From: an uncultured Prevotellaceae bacterium
GTDB taxonomy: Bacteria; Bacteroidota; Bacteroidia; Bacteroidales; Muribaculaceae
Assembly (NCBI GenBank): GCA_900318335.1
Contig: ONKF01000012.1
Coordinates: 62,001-126,000 of the forward strand
Length of the DNA: 64,000 bases
Direction of reading: 5' to 3'
In this document: in pieces, positions 16,634 to 23,982 of the stretch
Layout: each line of letters starts with the position of its first letter
How positions within the stretch are numbered: the stretch's first letter is position 1
Made by a program: the position numbers and the translations under genes
The notes under the pieces: model-generated
Database searches by the model: none
Told to the model about the DNA's origin: nothing
Seen by the model: only the letters and a program-made list of their open reading frames with translations

Positions 16634-17530
16634 CTATTGGTAATTCTGTAATGCTCGTTGGAGTTCATCACGGATAATCATCTTCAGTTCCATGGGTTCA
16701 AGGACCTCGATACTCGCGCCATGGGACATCAATTCCTCCTTGAGGTCGTAGGTGATACGCATCCAGTAGGAGAAAATCGAGTATTCGTCATGGATTTCCT
16801 CTTGCTGGGAACTGTGGAGAGGCAAGGCACGGAAATACTTGGCCTGAGTGGGCTCCACGCGCAGGACAATGCGCTTGGGGCTATTCTTGTTGGTAATGAT
16901 ACCAAAACAGTCCTTGAAAAACGCCGACGGGTTAACGTTCTCGGGCATAGTAAAAGTGTCCTGCAAGAGGTTCAGGTGACTGATGCGGTCAAGTGAGTAG
17001 GTCTTGACCAGATCATCCTTGACATTCAGACCGATGACATACCACAACTGCTTGAAAATCTTGACAAAATAGGGTTCAAGGACAATGCCGTCGGTAAGTT
17101 GTGAACGCGTGTAACTCTTGTAGGAGAAACGGATGCGGTGATTCTGTTTGAGTGCATCGATAATCACGGGCAGATGCTCGCGTGCCGAGGGCACATTCTC
17201 GAGCATGATGCGGCTGCTGATGTCATGGGCATTGCTCAACATGCCGCTCATCGACACCGAGTCCACAAGCCACGACCTCAGCCGGGCGTTATCCTCGCCA
17301 CCCGAGTCGTCGATGTAGTATTCAAACGTGGACTTGTCGCACTGGATGTTGATGTCGAACATCTCCTCCACCCCGTCACGGTAATGGAAGAACGTGCGGC
17401 GAGCCAGGGGTTTTCCCTCACTGATCTCGCTGCGCAGCCAAGCCTTGTTCAAGTCCTTGAGAGTGATGCGCCCGTAGCGGCTGATGGTGTCCACCAGCCA
17501 CACGTAGCGGTTTATCATGTTGCGGGCCAT
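16634..17530 (-). CDS. WYL-domain transcriptional regulator
   Basis: The 298-residue protein has an N-terminal DNA-binding part (YVWLVDTISRYGRITLKDLN and a TFFHYRDGVEEMF recognition-like helix). A WYL domain follows with KQNHRIRFSYKSY near residue 130 and an LEPYFVKIFKQLWYVIG segment near 155. The C-terminal WCX-like extension contains RVEPTQAKYFRALPLH. WYL proteins sense ligands, often nucleotides or single-stranded DNA, and regulate DNA-damage, defence or metabolic genes. Here it heads an operon with two serine hydrolases and xerD, so autoregulation of that operon is likely. No defence genes are nearby. Confidence 0.82.
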   Translation of the reverse strand: MARNMINRYVWLVDTISRYGRITLKDLNKAWLRSEISEGKPLARRTFFHYRDGVEEMFDINIQCDKSTFEYYIDDSGGEDNARLRSWLVDSVSMSGMLSNAHDISSRIMLENVPSAREHLPVIIDALKQNHRIRFSYKSYTRSQLTDGIVLEPYFVKIFKQLWYVIGLNVKDDLVKTYSLDRISHLNLLQDTFTMPENVNPSAFFKDCFGIITNKNSPKRIVLRVEPTQAKYFRALPLHSSQQEEIHDEYSIFSYWMRITYDLKEELMSHGASIEVLEPMELKMIIRDELQRALQNYQ

Positions 17531-17540
17531 ACTTCTCTTA

Positions 17541-17575
17541 GTTAGGAGTTAGGAGTTAGAAGTTAGGAGTTAGAG
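17541..17575. repeat. Heptad array GTTAGGA x5
   Basis: Five consecutive heptads (GTTAGGA, GTTAGGA, GTTAGAA, GTTAGGA, GTTAGAG) fill the gap between the WYL gene start (17530) and the symporter stop (17597). A weak inverted counterpart (CTAACAACTAATTC) lies at about 17590-17603, overlapping the symporter stop codon. Confidence 0.8.
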
Positions 17576-17596
17576 TCAACTGCTGATTGCTAACAA

Positions 17597-19042
17597 CTAA
17601 TTCTTCTTGACGAGCAGGGCCAAGCCTATCATCGTGAGGGCCGCATTCAACAGCAGTAACTCAAAGCCGAGGGTGTAATCATATTGGTTCTTCAGCCACA
17701 TCTGGACAAAGAAGCTGATGAGGGGCGCGGCAATACATACCACAGGCACCAGTCGGTCGCGCACGGGGCTCTTGCACATCATGCCGAAGGCAAACAGGCC
17801 CAGGATGGGACCATAAGTGTAGCTGGCCAGGGTATAAACCGCACTGATGGCATCACTATTACTGATGGCATAGAAAATAAGGATGACCAAGCCCATGCCT
17901 GCCGCCATGGCAACATGGACCATGCGGCGTGTGCGGCCCAGTGTGGTCTCGTCCTGCTTTTTGTCGGCCTCAAGAATATCGACAGTAAACGAGGTGGTAA
18001 GCGATGTCAACGCCGAACCGGCAGCCGAATAAGCCGCGGCAATCAAGCCGATGATGAACACAACGCCAAGCAGCACAGGCATTCCCTCGCTGAAGGCCAC
18101 GGTGCCAAAGAGTTCATCGGTCTTCTCGGGCATGGCGATGCCGTGGGCACGCACGTGCAGGGTGAGCAGAGTACCCAGAATCAGGAACAAAGCGATAACA
18201 ATGACCTGAAGGAACACGCTCACGATGAGATTCTTGGCCGACTCGTTGGCATTCTTACAAGCCAGACTGCGCTGCATCAGGTCTTGATCGAGACCCGTGG
18301 TGGCAATGACCATGAAGATGCCGGCGATGAACTGTTTCCAGAAGTAGGTACCCTCCTTTGGATTATCAAAGAAGAACATGCGTGACGTCTCATCACCAGC
18401 CACGGCCTTACACAGACCACCGAAATCGTAGCCCAGACCCTTGGCGACAAAATAAATGCTCAACACAACCGACAGAATCAGGCAGAAGCTCTTTAACGTA
18501 TCGGTCCAGATGACGGTCTTGACGCCGCCCTGCAGGGTGTAAAGGAAAATGAGGGCAATGGTGACGATGACGTTGACGACAAAGGGGATGTGCAGCGGTG
18601 AGAACACCAGCAGCTGCAGGGTCACGCACACGACATAGAAACGTACCGCGGCTCCCAGCATCTTGCTGATAAAGAAGAACCACGCGCCGCTCTTGTGGGT
18701 ACTGCCACCGAAGCGTTGCTCCAGATAGCCGTAGATCGACACCAGGTTGCGCTTGTAGAACAGCGGAATGAGCACATAGGCTATAACAAAGTAGCCCACA
18801 ATGAAGCCGAGGGCCATCTGCATGTAGCTGAAGCCCTTGGTCACCACCATACCAGGAACCGAGATAAAGGTCACACCCGAAATGGGCGCTCCCAGCATGG
18901 CGATAGCGACGATGAACCATGGGGCCTGACGGCCGCCACTCAGGGCAGTGGCCGTGTCACTCTTGCGTGACGCTGCCCACGAGATGATAAACAACAAAAT
19001 AAAGTAGCCAACAATCGTGGCAAGTACAATCCAGGGAGTCAT
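17597..19042 (-). CDS. Sodium:solute symporter (SSS family), MurT-like candidate
   Basis: The 481-residue polytopic protein shows about 13 hydrophobic segments and SSS hallmarks: IISWAASRK after the first segment, GAPISGVTFISVPG in segment 2, the GYLEQRFGG region, and GLIAAAYSAAGSALTSLTTS late in the protein. It imports a solute with Na+ across the inner membrane. It lies 45 bp downstream of namZ on the same strand. In Tannerella forsythia a symporter of this family (MurT) imports N-acetylmuramic acid, and NamZ releases exactly that sugar. MurNAc or a related amino sugar is therefore the leading substrate guess, by context only. No murK or murQ is visible here. Confidence 0.85.
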   Translation of the reverse strand: MTPWIVLATIVGYFILLFIISWAASRKSDTATALSGGRQAPWFIVAIAMLGAPISGVTFISVPGMVVTKGFSYMQMALGFIVGYFVIAYVLIPLFYKRNLVSIYGYLEQRFGGSTHKSGAWFFFISKMLGAAVRFYVVCVTLQLLVFSPLHIPFVVNVIVTIALIFLYTLQGGVKTVIWTDTLKSFCLILSVVLSIYFVAKGLGYDFGGLCKAVAGDETSRMFFFDNPKEGTYFWKQFIAGIFMVIATTGLDQDLMQRSLACKNANESAKNLIVSVFLQVIVIALFLILGTLLTLHVRAHGIAMPEKTDELFGTVAFSEGMPVLLGVVFIIGLIAAAYSAAGSALTSLTTSFTVDILEADKKQDETTLGRTRRMVHVAMAAGMGLVILIFYAISNSDAISAVYTLASYTYGPILGLFAFGMMCKSPVRDRLVPVVCIAAPLISFFVQMWLKNQYDYTLGFELLLLNAALTMIGLALLVKKN

Positions 19043-19048
19043 ATTTCT

Positions 19049-19076
19049 GTTTAGAGTTTAATGTTTAAAGTTTAAA
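19049..19076. repeat. Heptad array GTTTAAA x4
   Basis: Four consecutive heptads (GTTTAGA, GTTTAAT, GTTTAAA, GTTTAAA) fill most of the 44-bp gap between namZ and the symporter. The unit is the same as in the array at 7074-7171. Confidence 0.78.
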
Positions 19077-19086
19077 GATGTGGGGC

Positions 19087-20358
19087 TCATTCTGCGTAGA
19101 GGAGGTAGGGGCGGCGCTGGACTTTAAAGAGGTCTACGTCGGCTTTCCAGGTGGCCTTGATTTCATCGGCACTCTTGCCTTGAGCAATCAGTTCGCGCAC
19201 ACGGGTAGTGCCCATCAACAGGTCAAAGAAGTTACTCTTCAGGTAGAACTGGTGCCCCCCCTTGGTGAGGTTGCGATAGGCATCGATAACATATTCCAGG
19301 TTAATGCCCTTGGCTATAACGGCCTCGGGGTCGAGATTGTGAAGGTCAACGCCATGGCACACCTTATCCATCTGGGGCGGCGTCTTGGCACCAAAGCGGC
19401 TCTTGGGCGTGAATTCAAAGCTGTAGCCCGTCATATCGGGGTGGCCATATACCTGGAAGGGCCAATCAGTACCGCGGCCCAAGCTCACTGTCGTGCCCTC
19501 GAAGTAGCACATCGAGGGATAGAGGTAGATGGCGAGCATATTGGGCAGATTGGGGCTCGGAGCGATGGGAAGCGTGTAGCGGGTCTGGTGGGTGTAGTTC
19601 TCGCACGGGATGACCGTGAGGTCACACTTCTGTCCATCCTTGAGCCAGCCCTCGCCGTTAGCCATCTGAGCCAGTTCGCCCAGCGTCATGCCGTGTACTG
19701 TAGGAATAGGCAGGCGTCCCACGCCTGACTTGAGCGACATGTCCAGTATGGGACCATCGACATACATGCCGTTGGGGTTGGGGCGGTCCAGCACCATGAA
19801 TTGCTTGCCGTAGGTCACGGCGGCATCCATCAGATTGATCATGGTCACATAGTAGGTGTAGAACCTGAGGCCCACATCCTGGATGTCGGTCACGATGACA
19901 TCGATACCGTCCATCACCTGCTTGCTGGGCATGGGCGACTTGCCGTCATAGAGCGATGCGATGGGAATTCCCGTCTTATCGTCCACACTGCTCGACACAT
20001 GTTCGCCAGCATCGGCATTACCACGGAAACCATGCTCGGGCGAGAAAATCGTCACGACGTTCACACCATTCTCAAGCATCAGATCCAACGTGTGCTTGTC
20101 GCCCACCATACCCGTCTGATTGCTCAACAGAGCCACACGTTTGCCCTTGAGCAGGGGCACATAGGCATCGGTACGGGCGGCACCAAGCACAACTTCACCG
20201 CTAGTCTGGGCCGCGACGGCAGGCTGCTGTTCACTGGCCGCAGGGGTGCCCTTCGCTGCCGGATTCACACGGCTGCTGCATGCGTTCAATGTGGTCATCG
20301 ACGTGAGCGACAGCCACACCACAAGCATCAAAACATAAGTCTTAGTCATACGTTCCAT
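19087..20358 (-). CDS. namZ: Exo-beta-N-acetylmuramidase NamZ (DUF1343) lipoprotein
   Basis: The DUF1343 family, characterised as NamZ, removes terminal MurNAc residues from peptidoglycan fragments. Family motifs here are ALLSNQTGMVGD, TIFSPEHGFRGNADAGE, VTDIQDVGLRFYTYY and LDRPNPNGMYVDG. The frame stays open upstream to 20469. I start at 20358 (423 residues) because a complete promoter lies at 20384-20413, inside that longer frame. The ATG at 20349 is an alternative. From 20358 the N-terminus is a lipoprotein signal with a Cys lipobox (TTLNACSS), so the enzyme is periplasmic or surface-anchored. It is followed by the SSS symporter, consistent with release and then uptake of MurNAc. Confidence 0.9.
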   Translation of the reverse strand: MERMTKTYVLMLVVWLSLTSMTTLNACSSRVNPAAKGTPAASEQQPAVAAQTSGEVVLGAARTDAYVPLLKGKRVALLSNQTGMVGDKHTLDLMLENGVNVVTIFSPEHGFRGNADAGEHVSSSVDDKTGIPIASLYDGKSPMPSKQVMDGIDVIVTDIQDVGLRFYTYYVTMINLMDAAVTYGKQFMVLDRPNPNGMYVDGPILDMSLKSGVGRLPIPTVHGMTLGELAQMANGEGWLKDGQKCDLTVIPCENYTHQTRYTLPIAPSPNLPNMLAIYLYPSMCYFEGTTVSLGRGTDWPFQVYGHPDMTGYSFEFTPKSRFGAKTPPQMDKVCHGVDLHNLDPEAVIAKGINLEYVIDAYRNLTKGGHQFYLKSNFFDLLMGTTRVRELIAQGKSADEIKATWKADVDLFKVQRRPYLLYAE

Positions 20359-20383
20359 TGTTTGAATTGATTGATTTCCATCG

Positions 20384-20413
20384 CAAAAATAGATAATTAC
20401 ATTGAAAAACAAA
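20384..20413 (-). promoter_or_regulatory. Complete Bacteroidota promoter for namZ
   Basis: On the minus strand, a -33 TTTG (20410-20413) is followed after 18 bp by a -7 TATTTTTG (20384-20391). Transcription should begin near 20377, about 20 bases before the ATG at 20358. This is the best -33/-7 pair in the window. Confidence 0.75.
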
Positions 20414-20520
20414 CAATCTTCACCCAACAATTTTGCCAAAAAGTGGCACATGTCGCACTCCTTCTCCATTTTGCAATAAGTTGCACCGAAAAAGAAGAAG
20501 CATTTTTCATTTAAAAGTAG

Positions 20521-20528
20521 TATATTTG
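20521..20528 (+). promoter_or_regulatory. Bacteroidota -7 element (TATATTTG)
   Basis: TATATTTG ends 10 bp before the ATG at 20539, so the leader would be only a few bases. The -33 position is AT-rich without a clean TTTG. Confidence 0.6.
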
Positions 20529-20538
20529 CAGATTAAAG

Positions 20539-21792
20539 ATGAAAACGGTTGTGAACATATTGATTGCCTACATCCTGCTGGTACTACTCTTCACTGGAGC
20601 AGTAGTAGCGGCATTTTCCATTCCTGGAAGCGCTATTGAACGGGGAGTACGTCAGTCGGTGCAGCAGGTGACCGACGACGGCAAGATGTTCACGGCCCAA
20701 GTGGGACAAATCCAACCTTTCAAGTTGGGGGTGTTCAGTGATTGCCTGATTCTGGGTATCGCCTATTGTGCCGACAATAGCCATCCCCTGCATTCGGCGA
20801 TGAGCGACAAGTTCATGATGGTCGGCAACTCACCCATCAAGGGGGCACAAGCAATGCTGGAGCCAGCAGGAAACGATAACCTAAAGCCCATTATTTACTG
20901 CCGCTATTGGCACGGGAACCAGGTGATAATCCGCCCGATGCTCTGTGTCACCACGTTGCATGGCATACGAGTCTTCAATTGGATATTCCTGACACTGTTG
21001 CTGCTGGGATTGCTGGTGGTGATGTGGCAACGGGTAGGACGAACTGACGCCATGATTGCCACCCTGTCGCTGGCAACGGTCATGGTGCCATCAGTACCCA
21101 TGTGCATGAATTATGTGCCCACGTTTTACATTGCCCTGCTATCGTCAATCATCATCCTGAGTTGGAGAACAGTCACAAGCAAGTGGCATTGCTCGATGAC
21201 CACATTTTTTATCATCGGCGCATGCACATCTTTCTTAGATCTGCTCACCACGCCGATGGTGGCTCTGGCGGTTCCTCTTGTGGTCTATATGCTCTATCGC
21301 AAACCTGAAAAAGCGTGGCGCACGGTCATCATGCTCTCGTTGGCTTCGCTCTTGGGTTATGCCCTATTGTGGGCGACCAAGTGGGCACTGGCGGCGTTCA
21401 TTACCGGGCATGCTGCATGGGAAGACGCCATGGGTGCTGTGACCCAGCGCACCGTCGGACACAATGAACAAGACTACATGATGTGGTGCTTGAAAGCCAC
21501 TGGCATGTTGCTGCTGGCCATTTCAACGTTCACGGCTACGGTCACATTGGCTTTCGCCAAATCATGGCAATCAATCCGGCATTACAGCTGGCTGCTCCTT
21601 GTGGCGATGGCGAGCTTTGTATGGACCTTCGTCCTGCTGGAGCACACGTGGCACCACCTGCATTTCACGTGGCGCACCTTTGTCGTGCTGGCAATCGGCG
21701 TAGGGCTTTTCTGGCACCACACCCTCGACTTGAGACAACCATTCGCATTGTTCCGAAACCATAAAACGTCATCCGTGAAACCATCCCACTGA
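20539..21792 (+). CDS. Polytopic membrane protein paired with a GT2 glycosyltransferase
   Basis: The 417-residue protein has an N-terminal membrane segment (VVNILIAYILLVLLFTGAVV), a roughly 110-residue extracytoplasmic loop, and then about nine hydrophobic segments. I do not recognise a named family. The layout, with a first membrane helix, a large loop and then many helices, recalls membrane glycosyltransferases or polymerases that use lipid-linked sugars. The next gene, encoding a polyprenyl-phosphate-type GT2, supports such a role. It overlaps that open frame by one base (TGATG), so the two are probably translated together. Function stays open. Confidence 0.7.
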   Translation: MKTVVNILIAYILLVLLFTGAVVAAFSIPGSAIERGVRQSVQQVTDDGKMFTAQVGQIQPFKLGVFSDCLILGIAYCADNSHPLHSAMSDKFMMVGNSPIKGAQAMLEPAGNDNLKPIIYCRYWHGNQVIIRPMLCVTTLHGIRVFNWIFLTLLLLGLLVVMWQRVGRTDAMIATLSLATVMVPSVPMCMNYVPTFYIALLSSIIILSWRTVTSKWHCSMTTFFIIGACTSFLDLLTTPMVALAVPLVVYMLYRKPEKAWRTVIMLSLASLLGYALLWATKWALAAFITGHAAWEDAMGAVTQRTVGHNEQDYMMWCLKATGMLLLAISTFTATVTLAFAKSWQSIRHYSWLLLVAMASFVWTFVLLEHTWHHLHFTWRTFVVLAIGVGLFWHHTLDLRQPFALFRNHKTSSVKPSH

Positions 21793-21815
21793 TGACCCAA
21801 CATGAGAGAAGAGAT

Positions 21816-22742
21816 ATGAATCAGATTGCAGTAATTATCCCATGCTATAATGAAGCAGCCACCATCGGCCAGGTGGTGCGTGAGTTTGCCGCGGCACTAC
21901 CTGAGGCAACCATATTTGTCGGTGACAACAACTCCACCGACGGGACTGCTCAAGTCGCACGTGAAGCAGGAGCAACCGTCATTTCCGAACAACGGCAAGG
22001 CAAGGGCAACATGCTCCGCACGATGTTCAATGCCGTAGATGCCGATTGCTACCTGGTTGTGGATGGTGATGCCACTTATCCCGCCAGCTGTGCCAATGAA
22101 CTATGTGGCAAGGTGATTGATGAGGGCTGCGACATGGTCATCGGGGACAGGCTATCAGCAACCTATTTTACCGTGAACCAGCGGCGTTTCCACAACACAG
22201 GGAACCGTATCATGCGAGCGCTCATCAACTGGATGTGCCATAGCAATGTAAGGGACATTTTTACAGGCTACCGCGCCTTGAGTTACAAATTCGTGAAAAA
22301 CTTCCCGTTGCGATCCCAGGGTTTTGAAGTGGAGACCGAAATGACCGTTCACGCTCTGGAGCACAGTTTCAAGGTTGACTCAAAAACAGTGGATTACCGC
22401 GACCGCCCTGAGGGTAGCCACTCCAAACTGAACACCTTCGGTGACGGTTACCGCGCCATCAAGACGGCACTTACCCTCTTCGGCGAGCACCGCCCGCTGA
22501 GGTTCTTCAGCCTAATCGCCGCACTGCTGCTCATCATTTCGGCCGTGCTGGTGATACCTGTACTGATCGAGTATTTCCAGACGGGTCTGGTGCCCCGCTT
22601 CCCCACCTTGATTGTGAGCAGCTTTATTGCCATGCTGGCCATGATGTTGTGGGTGGGTGGCGTGATTCTAGAGGTCATTTCCCGCAACCACTGGAAACAA
22701 TATGAGTTGATGCTCATGCACTGGGAGCACACCAGTCGATAA
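21816..22742 (+). CDS. GT2 glycosyltransferase, polyprenyl-phosphate sugar synthase type
   Basis: The protein opens with IAVIIPCYNEAATIGQVV, has the nucleotide-binding GDNNSTDGT and the metal-binding DGDATYP, and ends with two membrane segments (about 235-260 and 270-295). This is the DPM1/GtrB-like architecture of enzymes that transfer a sugar from UDP- or GDP-sugar to a polyprenyl phosphate in the inner membrane. The frame could start at 21792, overlapping the previous stop. I chose 21816 because an AGAAGAG stretch precedes it and the family motif then begins at residue 4. The upstream membrane protein may use the lipid-linked sugar it makes. Confidence 0.82.
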   Translation: MNQIAVIIPCYNEAATIGQVVREFAAALPEATIFVGDNNSTDGTAQVAREAGATVISEQRQGKGNMLRTMFNAVDADCYLVVDGDATYPASCANELCGKVIDEGCDMVIGDRLSATYFTVNQRRFHNTGNRIMRALINWMCHSNVRDIFTGYRALSYKFVKNFPLRSQGFEVETEMTVHALEHSFKVDSKTVDYRDRPEGSHSKLNTFGDGYRAIKTALTLFGEHRPLRFFSLIAALLLIISAVLVIPVLIEYFQTGLVPRFPTLIVSSFIAMLAMMLWVGGVILEVISRNHWKQYELMLMHWEHTSR

Positions 22743-22779
22743 TCAAGCCATGTAAAACGATTAGATTGTCTTTTCTTCT

Positions 22780-23982
22780 ATGTTCAAATTCATTCACACC
22801 AGTGACTGGCACCTAGGCCAGAATTTCTATAATTATGACCGCAGCGAGGAACAGCGGGCATTCTTGAGCAAGCTGACCAGCATCGTGCGCAAGCACAAGC
22901 CCGACGCACTGCTCGTGAGCGGAGACATCTACCACACCGCCACACCATCTAACGCCACCGTTGCGCTATATGTGCAATCCATGTTGGAGATACACCAGGC
23001 CTGTCCCTCGATGGAAATCATCGTCATCGCCGGCAATCACGACAGCGCATCGCGTCTTGACAGCGACAGCAGCCTGTGGAAACTTGCTAAAGTCACCGTC
23101 CTGGGCGGCATTGCACGCAAGGAGAACGGTCTTGCCGACCTGGAACACCACATCATCAAGGTGGGCGACAAGGGCATTATTGCTGCAGTGCCGTTTGCCT
23201 ATCCCTCAAGTTTTCCCAATGTGACGACCGAAGCTTTGCCCGCCGACCAACGCCAGCAAGCCTATTTCCAAGCCCTGCTCAACCGCGCCAACTCCAAAAA
23301 CATCCACCAGGAACTGCCCGTGGTGCTGATGGCTCACCTTACCGTCAACAGTTGCGACATTACCGGTCACGACCGCCTCGTAATGATGGACAGTGTTGAT
23401 GTTGGCACTCTGGGACAAGGTTATGACTATGCGGCTCTGGGACACATCCATCACCCACAGGACGTGACCGAACGGGCACGTTATTGCGGCACACCGCTGG
23501 CCGTGAGCTTTGACGAACAGTGCGAGCACTCGGTGAGCATTGTCGAGATAGACCAGCACGGCGCCATGCCACGCATCGAGGCCAGACACATCAGGAACAT
23601 CAAACCCCTGCACACGATTCCGCCTAAGGATCCCGTCCCGTTTGATGAAGCCCTGCAGCTGCTCCAGGAATTGGATCCCGAGGAGCCTGCCTACATCAGG
23701 CTTAACGTGAGCGTTGACCGTTATCTGCCCCATGGTGCCCAAGAGCGCACCGCCTTGGCACTGGCCAACAAGGCATGCCGTTTCTGCGAAATCAAGAAGA
23801 CCCTTACGACTGTGGTTGAGCAACAGGCCACTCAAATGACGGTCGAGGAATTTAACACCAAGTCGCCCATTGACATCGCCAACCAGTACTTTAAGGACAA
23901 ACTGGGCGAGGAGATGAGCGAGGAGCAGAAGAAGATGTTTAACCATATTTTCGAATTAGTCCAGAAGGAGAATAGACAATGA
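22780..23982 (+). CDS. sbcD: Exonuclease subunit SbcD
   Basis: The 400-residue protein has the metallophosphoesterase motifs of the SbcD/Mre11 family in order: TSDWHLGQ, LLVSGDIYHTATPS, VIAGNHDSASR, LMAHLTVN and ALGHIHHPQ. The C-terminal capping region (residues 270-400) is typical of SbcD. With SbcC it forms an ATP-dependent nuclease that opens hairpins and processes blocked DNA ends. Its stop overlaps the sbcC start by 4 bp (ATGA). It begins 37 bp after the GT2 gene on the same strand, with no clear promoter between. Confidence 0.95.
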   Translation: MFKFIHTSDWHLGQNFYNYDRSEEQRAFLSKLTSIVRKHKPDALLVSGDIYHTATPSNATVALYVQSMLEIHQACPSMEIIVIAGNHDSASRLDSDSSLWKLAKVTVLGGIARKENGLADLEHHIIKVGDKGIIAAVPFAYPSSFPNVTTEALPADQRQQAYFQALLNRANSKNIHQELPVVLMAHLTVNSCDITGHDRLVMMDSVDVGTLGQGYDYAALGHIHHPQDVTERARYCGTPLAVSFDEQCEHSVSIVEIDQHGAMPRIEARHIRNIKPLHTIPPKDPVPFDEALQLLQELDPEEPAYIRLNVSVDRYLPHGAQERTALALANKACRFCEIKKTLTTVVEQQATQMTVEEFNTKSPIDIANQYFKDKLGEEMSEEQKKMFNHIFELVQKENRQ

